A stretch of 64,000 nt of DNA from Pseudovibrio sp. Tun.PSC04-5.I4 (GTDB lineage Bacteria > Pseudomonadota > Alphaproteobacteria > Rhizobiales > Stappiaceae), in assembly GCF_900104145.1 (NCBI RefSeq), contig NZ_FNLB01000006.1, forward strand, positions 2,067,001 to 2,131,000, given 5' to 3'. Both the position numbers and the translations under genes were made by a program. Position 1 is the first letter of the stretch, and every line of letters begins with the position of its first letter. Below, one piece after another: positions 52,675-60,934 of this stretch. The notes below the pieces were generated by a model. It did no database searches. It saw nothing but the letters and a program-made list of their open reading frames with translations, and was not told the DNA's origin.

Positions 52675-52965
52675 ATGACGACATTTATTGATGGTGTCCA
52701 AGGCACGATTTCATCCACCGCCCCTACCCCACTTGCAAATACCGCAGGTATGGATGCATTGGCGATCAGCGTTCGCTTCCAGACGGAAATGGACCAGATC
52801 AACCAGAGGATCATTGAAACCCAATCATCAAACCTTGCTGAAACAGAAAAAATGTTCACCCTACAGTTGCTGGTGAACACTTACACGACTATGGGCCAAA
52901 CGCGGACCAGCATGGTCAAAGCCCACGCAGATATGGTGAAAGCCTGCGCGCGAAATATATCCTGA
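52675..52965 (+). CDS. sctF: SctF, needle subunit (candidate)
   Basis: A 96-residue protein with no signal peptide. The C-terminal half is one long helix (EMDQINQRIIETQSSNLAET, then KMFTLQLLVNTYTTMGQTRT) ending MVKACARNIS, similar in length and shape to YscF (87 residues). Position after the YscE-like gene and before sctD is as in Yersinia (though sctD precedes yscE there). Sequence match is modest. AGGAG precedes the ATG. Confidence 0.65.
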   Translation: MTTFIDGVQGTISSTAPTPLANTAGMDALAISVRFQTEMDQINQRIIETQSSNLAETEKMFTLQLLVNTYTTMGQTRTSMVKAHADMVKACARNIS

Positions 52966-53150
52966 CATTCCCAAGCTCTTCTTGCAGCAACACCTACAGG
53001 TCTGCGAGTAGAGCTCTCAGATGCTAAACCGTGGACTTCCCTCTGATTATCTCATCACGAGGAAGAATACACTCGCATGTAAATCGATAGCCTAGCCACT
53101 ATACGATACGCCAAATAGTCACCCACATAATTTCCTCGATAGGGCGATGA

Positions 53151-55379
53151 ATGAATAAACTCATCCTCAAAATACTTATTGGCCAGCAGGCTGGTGCAGA
53201 AGTCATGCTTGAGCCGGGTGAGTATTCGCTTGGTTCTGATAGAAATGACGATTTGCAAATTGCTGATCTCAGTATTGCAGAAAGTCACATGCGTCTTCGT
53301 CTGCAAGATAACAAGATTGAGATTGCAGCCAATTCAGGTGATGTGCAGACAGAAAACGGCGTGACACTCTCAAGCGGTCAAACCGATTGGGTAGAAATCG
53401 AGCCACTCGACGTCATCACTATAGGCGTTGTAAAGATTGCGCTGGGTGCAAAAAATGCGCAATGGGCTACGCTGAGCAAAGCCCTTAACGCCAATGAAGA
53501 AGATGGCGAGCAGAAAGCTGAAAAAACAGCTTCCGCAACAATGTTTGGCGAGAACTCAATGCAAGTAGCCGCAATTGTGGCACGAGTTTCCGCCAACCGT
53601 AAACGTATTACTTTAAGTGCCGCAGCAGGTGCCGTTGTCATAGGTGGCATCTACCTCATTGGGACTGGCCAGATATCCCCCCGCACGGCAAGCGCTCTGC
53701 CAAATGGGGGAATTGCAGCAGTTCAAGTCGCCTTAGCAGATCTAACCTTCGCGAAAAACCTTAAGCTACGTAAAGATGTAGACAATCAAATTTATCTTAC
53801 GGGCTACGTGAGCAAACCTGTCGAACGCCGCGCAATTGCAGATGCAGTTGAACAAACTGCCGTTCCTGTGCGTTTACGTGTCCGCGTTATTGAAACACTA
53901 AAAAAAGACATTGCTGGATACCTCCAATCCCGCGGTTCCAATGCAACGTTTACGTTGTCAAACCAAGGGAACCTGATCCTCAGTGGTTCCATTTTGGACA
54001 AAGCGACTGCAACACAGCTTGTCTCTGACCTACGGGAATTGAACGGCATCTCAGGAGTTGTTTCAAATATCAAAACAGCTGCAGATTACCTTGCAGATGT
54101 CCGTAAACTGGCGAAGCGCGCCCTCATAGATGACACAATCATCTTCCGCTTGGACAATGAGACGCTTGAAGTGAGCGGTATCATTGCCAGTCAGGATATC
54201 GACCGTTGGTCAGGGTTCTTGCGGTCGTATTCACGTCAATATGCTGAGCTCATTCCTTTGAGGTCATTGGTCAAACTGGTTCAGGAAAATGGACAGGTTG
54301 TCGACTTAAAAGCCGACTTCAGTGACGGAATTGAACCATTTCTGGCCGCATTGGATCCAAACACCAAAGAGCCTGTTGAAGAGCGCCAGAGAAAAGTTCT
54401 AGAGCTTGCAAGGGCCCTCAAAGCACAAGATGGTTTTCCAACATCACAGGCCGTGCAAAAAGCATCAGACCGTGTATCTCGGGGCAAGCCCCCCAAACAA
54501 CAGTCCTCAATTCGAAAAGAAGATGTAACACCTCTTCAGAAGGCAACTCAACGTCTGTTGAGCAGCATTCGCTTAACACCAAACTTGGATGACACCCCTG
54601 CCCCAGAAGCAGCTCAACCCAATAGCGAAGAGACCGAAGACAGCAAAACCATACCTTCGTTCGCAGGGAATTTTACTGTCTCACCTAATAATGAGAAGAA
54701 TATCTCCACCGACAAATCAGAGTACCAGTTAAAACGCATCTCACTTCAGGATCCAGAACTTAACGAAGCAGCTGAAGTTGTTTTTCTTGCATGGATGAAT
54801 GTTGCTGAAACAAAAGTCATTCCCGAAGCGCTGAAAAAGCAGTTCTTGCCGCTGCTAATGTCACCTCAGACAAAAGGCCCACAGTGTTCAGACAGGCTGG
54901 CTGTTCCTATCCAGCAAATCCCAGTCACTGTGCTCTGGCTTGATATTCTAAGTGGCAGTGAATCATTAGCCCTCACCAGCTTCCCGAAGGAACGGCGGCA
55001 ATTCATCTTAGAAGCAGCAATCAACCCCGCTGCCACACGTGATTGCCTCATTAAAGCTGAGAAGGAGAACGGGATTGATCTTATACCCTACTCCAATTTC
55101 ATCCGAGAAAGTCTGCGGAACCCGGAATTCATCAGCTTCCTGACACGAGACCTTGCAGACCCGTCGATCACTATTTCCGGAGCGAGCTTGATTGGTGAAC
55201 GTTATATCCAAAGCAACGCAAACAAACGCTACAAGGCCGGACAATCTATCGACCAAAGCAGCCGTCTCGTGGCGATCGGTGAACTAGGCGCTCTCATTCG
55301 TGAATACGACGGATATTCGGTAGCGCTCTACGGAGATACAACGGCGTGGGTCGTCCGCCAAGCCAACGATCCCCGGTAA
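53151..55379 (+). CDS. sctD: SctD, inner-membrane ring protein with long C-terminal extension
   Basis: A 742-residue protein. Residues 1-100 are an FHA domain (PGEYSLGSDRNDDLQIADLS, SHMRLRL), a membrane helix lies at about 153-171 (ITLSAAAGAVVIGGIYLIGT), and BON-like ring-forming domains follow (GYVSKPVERRAIADAVEQ; SGSILDKATATQLVSDLREL; SGIIASQDIDRW). YscD is about 420 residues, so roughly 300 residues beyond 430 are extra: a Pro/Lys-rich linker and a separate folded region ending in a repeat-like tail. The extension would sit in the periplasm. It converges with the prophage end. Confidence 0.9.
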   Translation: MNKLILKILIGQQAGAEVMLEPGEYSLGSDRNDDLQIADLSIAESHMRLRLQDNKIEIAANSGDVQTENGVTLSSGQTDWVEIEPLDVITIGVVKIALGAKNAQWATLSKALNANEEDGEQKAEKTASATMFGENSMQVAAIVARVSANRKRITLSAAAGAVVIGGIYLIGTGQISPRTASALPNGGIAAVQVALADLTFAKNLKLRKDVDNQIYLTGYVSKPVERRAIADAVEQTAVPVRLRVRVIETLKKDIAGYLQSRGSNATFTLSNQGNLILSGSILDKATATQLVSDLRELNGISGVVSNIKTAADYLADVRKLAKRALIDDTIIFRLDNETLEVSGIIASQDIDRWSGFLRSYSRQYAELIPLRSLVKLVQENGQVVDLKADFSDGIEPFLAALDPNTKEPVEERQRKVLELARALKAQDGFPTSQAVQKASDRVSRGKPPKQQSSIRKEDVTPLQKATQRLLSSIRLTPNLDDTPAPEAAQPNSEETEDSKTIPSFAGNFTVSPNNEKNISTDKSEYQLKRISLQDPELNEAAEVVFLAWMNVAETKVIPEALKKQFLPLLMSPQTKGPQCSDRLAVPIQQIPVTVLWLDILSGSESLALTSFPKERRQFILEAAINPAATRDCLIKAEKENGIDLIPYSNFIRESLRNPEFISFLTRDLADPSITISGASLIGERYIQSNANKRYKAGQSIDQSSRLVAIGELGALIREYDGYSVALYGDTTAWVVRQANDPR

Positions 55380-55417
55380 ACTGATCTGTGGCGCGGCGCG
55401 AGTTTTTGCATAGGTGG

Positions 55418-55501
55418 GCGTTTTAGAATGCACGGCGCATCCTCTCTTTTACCTCCAATTTTTGAGCGTTAGAAGAGCTGCTTTACAACGCTTTCTAACG
55501 C
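55418..55501. repeat. Repeated GCGTT(TT)AGAA words near the prophage edge
   Basis: GCGTTTTAGAA at 55418-55428, GCGTTAGAA at 55466-55474 and its reverse complement TTCTAACGC at 55493-55501. The last two form a perfect 9-base inverted repeat, followed on the plus strand by CCCCTTTT. Either a terminator for sctD, or binding sites at a transposable-phage end. Cannot be settled here. Confidence 0.5.
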
Positions 55502-55519
55502 CCCTTTTGTGCCCCAGTT

Positions 55520-56308
55520 TTAGTTACTGATAATCAGCTCTTTGGCTGCCTTCTGACGGGTAGCATTCATCGTGTAGTTGAGGCTCACCTCTTCCAGATC
55601 AAAGCCAGCGAAGATCTCTCTGATCTGCTGTGTGTCGTTGATGGAAAGAAGGAACCGGCCTTTGATGGCTCTGAGTTGATCGGTCAGCTTTTGGAAGTCC
55701 TCAGCGTTAAACACGTCTTTGCCGTAATAGTCCTCGCAGGCCCAGTACGGTGGATCCAGATAGAAGAGTGTCTCAGCCCGGTCATATCGCTTGATGCAAT
55801 CAGCGTAAGGCAGGCGCTCAATGATGACGCCGGATAAACGCTCATGAACGTCCTCCAGAAGCGGCACCACCTTGCTCAGATCAAACCTTGCCCCTCGTAA
55901 GTCTACACCGAAATTACGTCCCTCTACCTTGCCCCCAAAAGCAGTGCGTTGCAGGTAAATGAAACGGGCAGCTCGCTCCAGATCAGTCAGCGTGTCAGGA
56001 TCAATTTTCACCAAACGTTCAAACTCAGAGCGGCTTGTCAGTTGGAACTTGAGCACTTCCAAGAACTGCGGATAGTGGCGTTGTAGGATGCGGAACAGAG
56101 TTACCACATCGCCGGAGATGTCATTGATGACTTCACATTTCGGCTGTTCAGCCCGGCGGAAAAAGATCCCACCCATGCCGACAAATGGTTCAACATAGGT
56201 TTGATGAGCGACCGCGCTAATCCGGGCTGAAACGTGCTTTGCAAGTTGCATTTTTCCACCGATATAAGCGGCCACAGGTTTGGTAGGTCTGACGGGAGTT
56301 ACTGTCAT
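55520..56308 (-). CDS. D12-class adenine-specific DNA methyltransferase
   Basis: A 262-residue methyltransferase with YIGGK and YVEPFVGMGG (motif X and I) and the catalytic DPPY motif in LFYLDPPYWACE. This is the Dam/DpnM class, N6-adenine. No restriction partner is nearby. Its ATG overlaps the Com-like stop (ATGA), so expression probably depends on the upstream gene. In a phage it likely protects the genome from host restriction. It is the outermost gene of the prophage. Confidence 0.92.
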   Translation of the reverse strand: MTVTPVRPTKPVAAYIGGKMQLAKHVSARISAVAHQTYVEPFVGMGGIFFRRAEQPKCEVINDISGDVVTLFRILQRHYPQFLEVLKFQLTSRSEFERLVKIDPDTLTDLERAARFIYLQRTAFGGKVEGRNFGVDLRGARFDLSKVVPLLEDVHERLSGVIIERLPYADCIKRYDRAETLFYLDPPYWACEDYYGKDVFNAEDFQKLTDQLRAIKGRFLLSINDTQQIREIFAGFDLEEVSLNYTMNATRQKAAKELIISN

Positions 56309-56457
56309 TTCTTATTGTTATTTTCTAAGGGCTCATCTGGCCTCAGGTCATTATATGTGCCACAGCGGCGGCATTTGATTTCGATGCGCCCCTGAAGGGC
56401 ATTTTCTTCTTTTTTGAGGAGGAGAGCTGCGCATTTGCAGCACTTGATAGACCCCAT
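56305..56457 (-). CDS. com: Com-like zinc-finger protein
   Basis: A 50-residue protein (MGSIKCCKCAALLLKKEENA, then KCRRCGTYNDLRP). Two CxxC pairs, KCCKC and CRRC, form a rubredoxin-like zinc knuckle, matching phage Mu Com, which binds mom mRNA and turns on its translation. It ends ATGA over the methyltransferase start. It is missing from gene lists with a length cut-off. Function by analogy with Mu. Confidence 0.85.
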   Translation of the reverse strand: MGSIKCCKCAALLLKKEENALQGRIEIKCRRCGTYNDLRPDEPLENNNKK

Positions 56458-56571
56458 TCCCTATCTCGCATATGACGGTCCCGCAGCTCATTGTTTGGTG
56501 AGTTGATGCGGCGGGAGCAATGATATGATTGTCTTCACTGGCTGGGCTAGGCTTGGCGCTTGATGCCCGGT

Positions 56572-56591
56572 GCCCGGAGATTTCTCCGGGC
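56572..56591. terminator. Hairpin between tail operon and com-dam
   Basis: GCCCGGAG and CTCCGGGC form an 8-base stem with a 4-base loop, ATTT. A second stem GCCGGA/TCCGGC follows near 56624-56645. They lie between the tail-fibre assembly gene and com. They may end the tail transcript. Confidence 0.5.
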
Positions 56592-56648
56592 CTTCCGCTT
56601 CATATTAGTGCGGGCAGTTTGGGCGTGCGCCGGATGTGTTCCGGCTTG

Positions 56649-57053
56649 TTAAAACTGCTCCACAATAGCAACCACATCAGCTGGGCAGTCTGGCCAGCTG
56701 GCATCCAGCGTAAAGCCCGTGTCTGGATCAGCGGCAAGATCAATCACCTTGGCCCGCATAGCGTTGACCCAATCGAGTGCAGCCTTGGTGCTGGTGAGAA
56801 GCGCCAAGTCTTCTGCACTGCGATCCTCAACCGCCTTGCCTGCAACAGCGGCAGTCGCGGTCGCCATGTTTATCTGGGTCTCAGAGCTGGCCTGCGCATA
56901 GATGCGTCTGCGGCATTCCGCTTTGACCAGCATTAAACGTGCTTCTGAAAGTGCTTTGTCGATGGCAGCTTGTGGCACGCCCTGACCCTGTAACCCCTTA
57001 AGGTCGAAGTTTGCATAGGTCTTACCCTGGTGTTCAATCGTCAAATCGCGCAT
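56649..57053 (-). CDS. Tail-fibre assembly-like protein
   Basis: A 134-residue protein beginning MRDLTIEHQGKTYANFDLKG with a helical Ala/Glu-rich middle (ARLMLVKAECRRRIYAQASS) and ending ASWPDCPADVVAIVEQF. The arrangement, a small C-terminal gene after tail fibres, and the DWVNAMRAKVIDLAADP segment resemble DUF4376-type tail proteins. ATG 57053 is preferred over a longer frame. Confidence 0.55.
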   Translation of the reverse strand: MRDLTIEHQGKTYANFDLKGLQGQGVPQAAIDKALSEARLMLVKAECRRRIYAQASSETQINMATATAAVAGKAVEDRSAEDLALLTSTKAALDWVNAMRAKVIDLAADPDTGFTLDASWPDCPADVVAIVEQF

Positions 57054-57097
57054 GTGACTGGTTCCCAATCTCTTATATTGATTTCAGCTGCAGTAAC

Positions 57098-57862
57098 TTA
57101 CAGGCTCTCTAGGTTGGATAAGATCCAATCCAGATCTGAAGGTTTCTGATCGGCATTGGCCCCGGCAACCCAATTTCCTGCCATCGGGCCCTTGTCGAAG
57201 GTGGTTGACTGAACCGAAAGGCTGGCAGATCGGGTATCCGCGCCCAGGATGGTCCCGGCGCCATCAGCGGGACGAACGATGTCACATCTTGTCAGCCCAA
57301 CAGCAACATGTGTTGGTCCTGCCAAACTGTTTGAACCAATCAGAGCGCTATAACGAGGTGACCCCAAAGTTCCTTCAGCTGGTGCAGACGGGAAAATGAC
57401 CTGCATCTCAACAAGTGATAAAGAGAACGAGCCGTAATGAGCACAGTACAATCCGCCTACTTCCCAATCCCAGCTATCAGATCCCTCATCCGGCAAGGCG
57501 TGTAAACCAAGGTAAAGTTTGCGCACCCCCCCAGAGCTACGAATAAGTATGTTCGCACTGACCGGAGTTACATAGCGTCGCTTTTCCATGGTGTAATCGG
57601 AAAGAAAACGGATTTCGCCACTTCGCCCATCGCCAATCAGATCCAATGCTTTGTCTAATGAACGCAGTGGAGCATTAGATCTTTGACCGGTATTCGTATC
57701 ATCGCCGTTGATCTGATCTAAGTACAGATTGATCCGTTGTGTAGGGATGGTTTCGACGGCATTTTTAACGGCAGCTTCAATCTCTTTTTTCTTGCCGTTG
57801 AAGGTTGAAATTAGCGCATCGGCGCGACCGATAAGTTTGGTGATTTCGCCTGTCAGGCTCAT
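57098..57862 (-). CDS. Tail-fibre protein
   Basis: A 254-residue protein with an N-terminal helical stretch (EITKLIGRADALISTFNGKK) then a beta-rich, Gly/Ser/Asp-rich region (INGDDTNTGQRSNAPLRSLD). This looks like a receptor-binding or fibre component, and the C-terminus is likely host-range determining. It overlaps the tail-collar gene by ATGA. Confidence 0.6.
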   Translation of the reverse strand: MSLTGEITKLIGRADALISTFNGKKKEIEAAVKNAVETIPTQRINLYLDQINGDDTNTGQRSNAPLRSLDKALDLIGDGRSGEIRFLSDYTMEKRRYVTPVSANILIRSSGGVRKLYLGLHALPDEGSDSWDWEVGGLYCAHYGSFSLSLVEMQVIFPSAPAEGTLGSPRYSALIGSNSLAGPTHVAVGLTRCDIVRPADGAGTILGADTRSASLSVQSTTFDKGPMAGNWVAGANADQKPSDLDWILSNLESL

Positions 57863-58545
57863 TGCAATGTCTCCTTACTCTCAAAAATGGCGTTACTGTT
57901 TGTCAGTGTCAGCGCCCCGGTACTGGAAATAAGTTCAAGCAAGCTGTCGATCTTCACCTGCTGGTATTGGAAGTTTTCTTCCAGTCGGCTGACTTGGATT
58001 GATGTGTGCCCCATATGGCTCTGCCGTTTTTCCAGCTCACTGACCCGGTCAGTGAGTTGCTGATTTTGCAGCTGCATGCCAATCAAAGCAGTTCCAAGCT
58101 GCGTAAACTCCTCGCCAAAGAAGAGTTGCAGATCCACATCGCCCGTCACCTTGATGATATCCTGCGGCAAGCTTGAAAGTGCCAGCACAAAGGAAAAAGC
58201 AATCGGAACACCAGGTGTATATTGGGCCAGCGGCGTGTCAGGATCAGACCAAACTGCGAGCAGTGTGCCGTCCTCAAGCATCACGCCAAGCTCAGCCAGC
58301 GTGAAGCCGGTTGGTCCATCGATTTTGGCGGTAATCTCCATTTGGAAATCATCCAGATAGCGGCTGCCGACAATCTCAATGCGTGCCTTTTCAGACTTGA
58401 GACCGTTCTCGGTTCCAGTTGGCGTGTAACGACTGGAGCCGAAGGCCAGATGGGTGATCTTCGCATGAAGGCCCGCATCGGATGCGTTAAAGATCGCCCG
58501 CATACCAGCGCGTGTCAGTGTTGGATTGATCGCTTTTAAACTCAT
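57859..58545 (-). CDS. Tail-collar/gpH-type fibre protein, N-terminal domain
   Basis: A 228-residue protein starting MSLKAINPTLTRAGMRAIFN, with ITHLAFGSSRYTPTGTENGL and TAKIDGPTGFTLAELGVMLE, the DUF3751 phage tail-collar pattern of P2 gpH. The C-terminal 70 residues are a coiled coil. It attaches the fibre to the baseplate. It overlaps gpI by ATGA. Confidence 0.8.
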   Translation of the reverse strand: MSLKAINPTLTRAGMRAIFNASDAGLHAKITHLAFGSSRYTPTGTENGLKSEKARIEIVGSRYLDDFQMEITAKIDGPTGFTLAELGVMLEDGTLLAVWSDPDTPLAQYTPGVPIAFSFVLALSSLPQDIIKVTGDVDLQLFFGEEFTQLGTALIGMQLQNQQLTDRVSELEKRQSHMGHTSIQVSRLEENFQYQQVKIDSLLELISSTGALTLTNSNAIFESKETLQ

Positions 58546-59291
58546 GGCAAAAGCTCTCCGTGCAGTGATAAAAAGGAATGGCCGCGTGCGGTGGCAGCGC
58601 AGGCAAAATGTGTGCCCAACTGTGGCAAGACAGGTTCAAACACCCGCGCCATATAAGCGACACCACGGCCCACAGTGCCTGCACTGAGTGTTGCCCCAGA
58701 CTCTGGAATACCCAACGCACCCATAGGCTGAGCCAGAGCAACACAAGCCCCGCCCAGACCAAGGCTGAGTGTGGTTTCAAATTCAGCGCCGAGTTCAAAG
58801 TTGGTATCCTGTGACCAGCGTTTGGTAGCGTCCACCATGGTGAGGGCAGCGATCTGCACTTTGGAATTGAGCAGCACAGCCTCATCATCAAACAGATGCT
58901 CATTTACATAGACGGTGAGATTATGAGTATCGTGCGGCCCCTCTGGCTCTTGCTGCCACCAGTGCTCAAAATGAGGCCGTACGCCAATCAATGACAGACC
59001 CAACGCAACACCATCATCAGTGCCTTTATCCTCATGCAACGGCCATGCTTCATCAATAAGACGGCGTACGGCTTCCTCCGGTAGCCCATCTTCCCCGATG
59101 AACTCCTCCAGCGAGCGGTCATGCATTGCCAGTGGCAGAGCTTCCGTGGATGTCTCATCTGCGTTTCGTTGCAACAGCACTGAAAAATCAAAGGCACCGA
59201 TCATAGCTTCAAAGGCATCCAGCAAGGCCCGTGTGCGTGGCTCATTGATGCTGGGCGGTATAAGCGTGTAGGGAAAGCGCCGGTCAGTCAT
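58542..59291 (-). CDS. Phage tail protein I (gpI)
   Basis: A 249-residue protein of the P2 gpI family: MTDRRFPYTLIPPSINEPRT with FIGEDGLPEEAVRRLIDEAW and HFEHWWQQEP. GpI lies in the baseplate next to gpJ. ATG 59291 overlaps the gpJ stop. Confidence 0.78.
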   Translation of the reverse strand: MTDRRFPYTLIPPSINEPRTRALLDAFEAMIGAFDFSVLLQRNADETSTEALPLAMHDRSLEEFIGEDGLPEEAVRRLIDEAWPLHEDKGTDDGVALGLSLIGVRPHFEHWWQQEPEGPHDTHNLTVYVNEHLFDDEAVLLNSKVQIAALTMVDATKRWSQDTNFELGAEFETTLSLGLGGACVALAQPMGALGIPESGATLSAGTVGRGVAYMARVFEPVLPQLGTHFACAATARGHSFLSLHGELLP

Positions 59292-60423
59292 TCTCCGGCT
59301 CCAGAACCACATCACCAATCACAGCAAATTGGATTTTACCAAGTTGTCGCGAGGCAAGATTTTTCACATGTAGATCCACATCCACTACGCCTTCCACATG
59401 GCGTACGGCAGGCGTTAAGGCCGAGAGCGCCAGATACTCACCCAAACGCTGCGACCATATGATCCCGGCTTCGCGAATGGCCTGTTCAGAGGCAGCGCGT
59501 GCCACTTCAAAATCTCCATTGACCTTCAGCGGTCCGGTAATAGTGACGCTCACCAATTCACCGGGATGAACGCTTAGATCATCTCCTTGTGGCCGCTTGC
59601 TGTCAGGATCCAGATAGGCTTTCAGATCCTCACAGAACTGAGCACTCGGCACTCCTGACTTAAGCAACACATAAAGCGCAATGCGCCCCGGTGCAGGCCG
59701 GATCACTTCCACATCTGCAATGTCAGGTGAAAACGCACGGGCCTGCTGGCGGTAACTTTCTTTTGGTCCGGCCTTGGAGATGCGATCATGGGCTTTGGCG
59801 GCGCGGTAAAGCAGAGAGCCATCGTCTTCTGCAGTCGTGCCGCCTTCGCTAGTGATTGAGTTGGTCACACTCACATCAGGATAGCCCGCAGACATTTGCG
59901 TGATCTGGCCGGGCAGCAGTCCGTTGGCTTCTAACCCCGGTTGGGTAGCTGTGGCACGAGCATTCAAAGAAAGCGCACCAGCCTTCAAAATCTGCTGTTC
60001 ATCCAGTGCAAATGAGAACGCCCCGGCGCTGACCTCAAGGCCGCGTGGCAAAACAAGATCGGTACTGCGTGGTTCATCCAGTGTGAAGGTGAGCTGCACT
60101 GTGGCCGCCTTGGCCTTCAGGCGAAAAGTGCCATTGTTGGCGGCGGCCACATCCAGCGATGCCCCAGTGGCAAACAGGAGCCAGCGTTTGTCGGCGGCGT
60201 CTTGTCCTTCTTTGCCAAGTAGCGATAAGGCATAGGCCAGCAGGTTGATGAACAGCATTTCATAGTGGGCCGGGTAAAGCTTGCGCTGAGGACCGTCCGG
60301 GTGGTTTTGCCACCACGTCACCAGCTTTTCACGCCACACCTTGGAGGACACGGTGAAGTGTTGCGGCGGACCGCGACGGATCAGCTCATCTGTAGTCAGG
60401 GCTCTGATCAGGTTTACCATCAC
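59284..60423 (-). CDS. Baseplate assembly protein J (gpJ/Mu gp47 type)
   Basis: A 379-residue protein with SLLGKEGQDAADKRWLLFAT, LVLPRGLEVSAGAFSFALDE and SKAGPKESYRQQARAFSPDI, the baseplate J-like signature. It forms the baseplate wedge. It overlaps gp25-like at its 5' end and gpI at its 3' end. Confidence 0.9.
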   Translation of the reverse strand: MMVNLIRALTTDELIRRGPPQHFTVSSKVWREKLVTWWQNHPDGPQRKLYPAHYEMLFINLLAYALSLLGKEGQDAADKRWLLFATGASLDVAAANNGTFRLKAKAATVQLTFTLDEPRSTDLVLPRGLEVSAGAFSFALDEQQILKAGALSLNARATATQPGLEANGLLPGQITQMSAGYPDVSVTNSITSEGGTTAEDDGSLLYRAAKAHDRISKAGPKESYRQQARAFSPDIADVEVIRPAPGRIALYVLLKSGVPSAQFCEDLKAYLDPDSKRPQGDDLSVHPGELVSVTITGPLKVNGDFEVARAASEQAIREAGIIWSQRLGEYLALSALTPAVRHVEGVVDVDLHVKNLASRQLGKIQFAVIGDVVLEPEND

Positions 60424-60803
60424 TCAGCCCTCATAAAATCAACATCGGTGCGATTAATGTCGGAAAGAACGTCAGAGCGTGGCCGCCAGTAAATAGCTGC
60501 GGTGAAATAGGCAAAGCCTGCCTGCACCACATCTACGCTATCCAGCAGAATGCGCGGCTCCCAGCGCTCTAAGCCCTCCCAGATCTCCTTTGAAATGCCG
60601 GGGATTGCCTCGGTAGGAACGCGGTCGATATAATCAAGCGCATTGCAGAACTGCTCTGGCTGGGTGGGAACAGACAGTTTGGGCGTCAGGCAGATGATGC
60701 GGATGCACTGGGCCAGATCATCCAGACCAATGACCGCCTCATTCCAGAGCGCATCAGGGTCCTGTGCCAGCTTAATTTGCCAATGGAGGGGATCTAAAAC
60801 CAT
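60420..60803 (-). CDS. Baseplate wedge protein W (gp25 type)
   Basis: A 127-residue protein: QCIRIICLTPKLSVPTQPEQ and WEPRILLDSVDVVQAGFAYF. This is the gp25/gpW lysozyme-like baseplate family by length and motif. It overlaps gpJ by ATGA. The opposite-strand cargo gene begins 132 bases upstream. Confidence 0.75.
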   Translation of the reverse strand: MVLDPLHWQIKLAQDPDALWNEAVIGLDDLAQCIRIICLTPKLSVPTQPEQFCNALDYIDRVPTEAIPGISKEIWEGLERWEPRILLDSVDVVQAGFAYFTAAIYWRPRSDVLSDINRTDVDFMRAE

Positions 60804-60934
60804 CGCCCGCAAACGTCCTTGCTAAAACTACTCGTTGTAGGCAAGTTATCGTGCAGGCGGGCGTGAAGGTTACGGAACTGTTCCGGTAAACGGTTTATTT
60901 TTGGCGTTCGAGTGCCGGACAGGAAAGGTTTGTT

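Noticed and set aside
55520..56308. Restriction-modification system
   Set aside because: Only the methyltransferase is present. No endonuclease gene flanks it, and the Com-like partner and prophage context explain it better.
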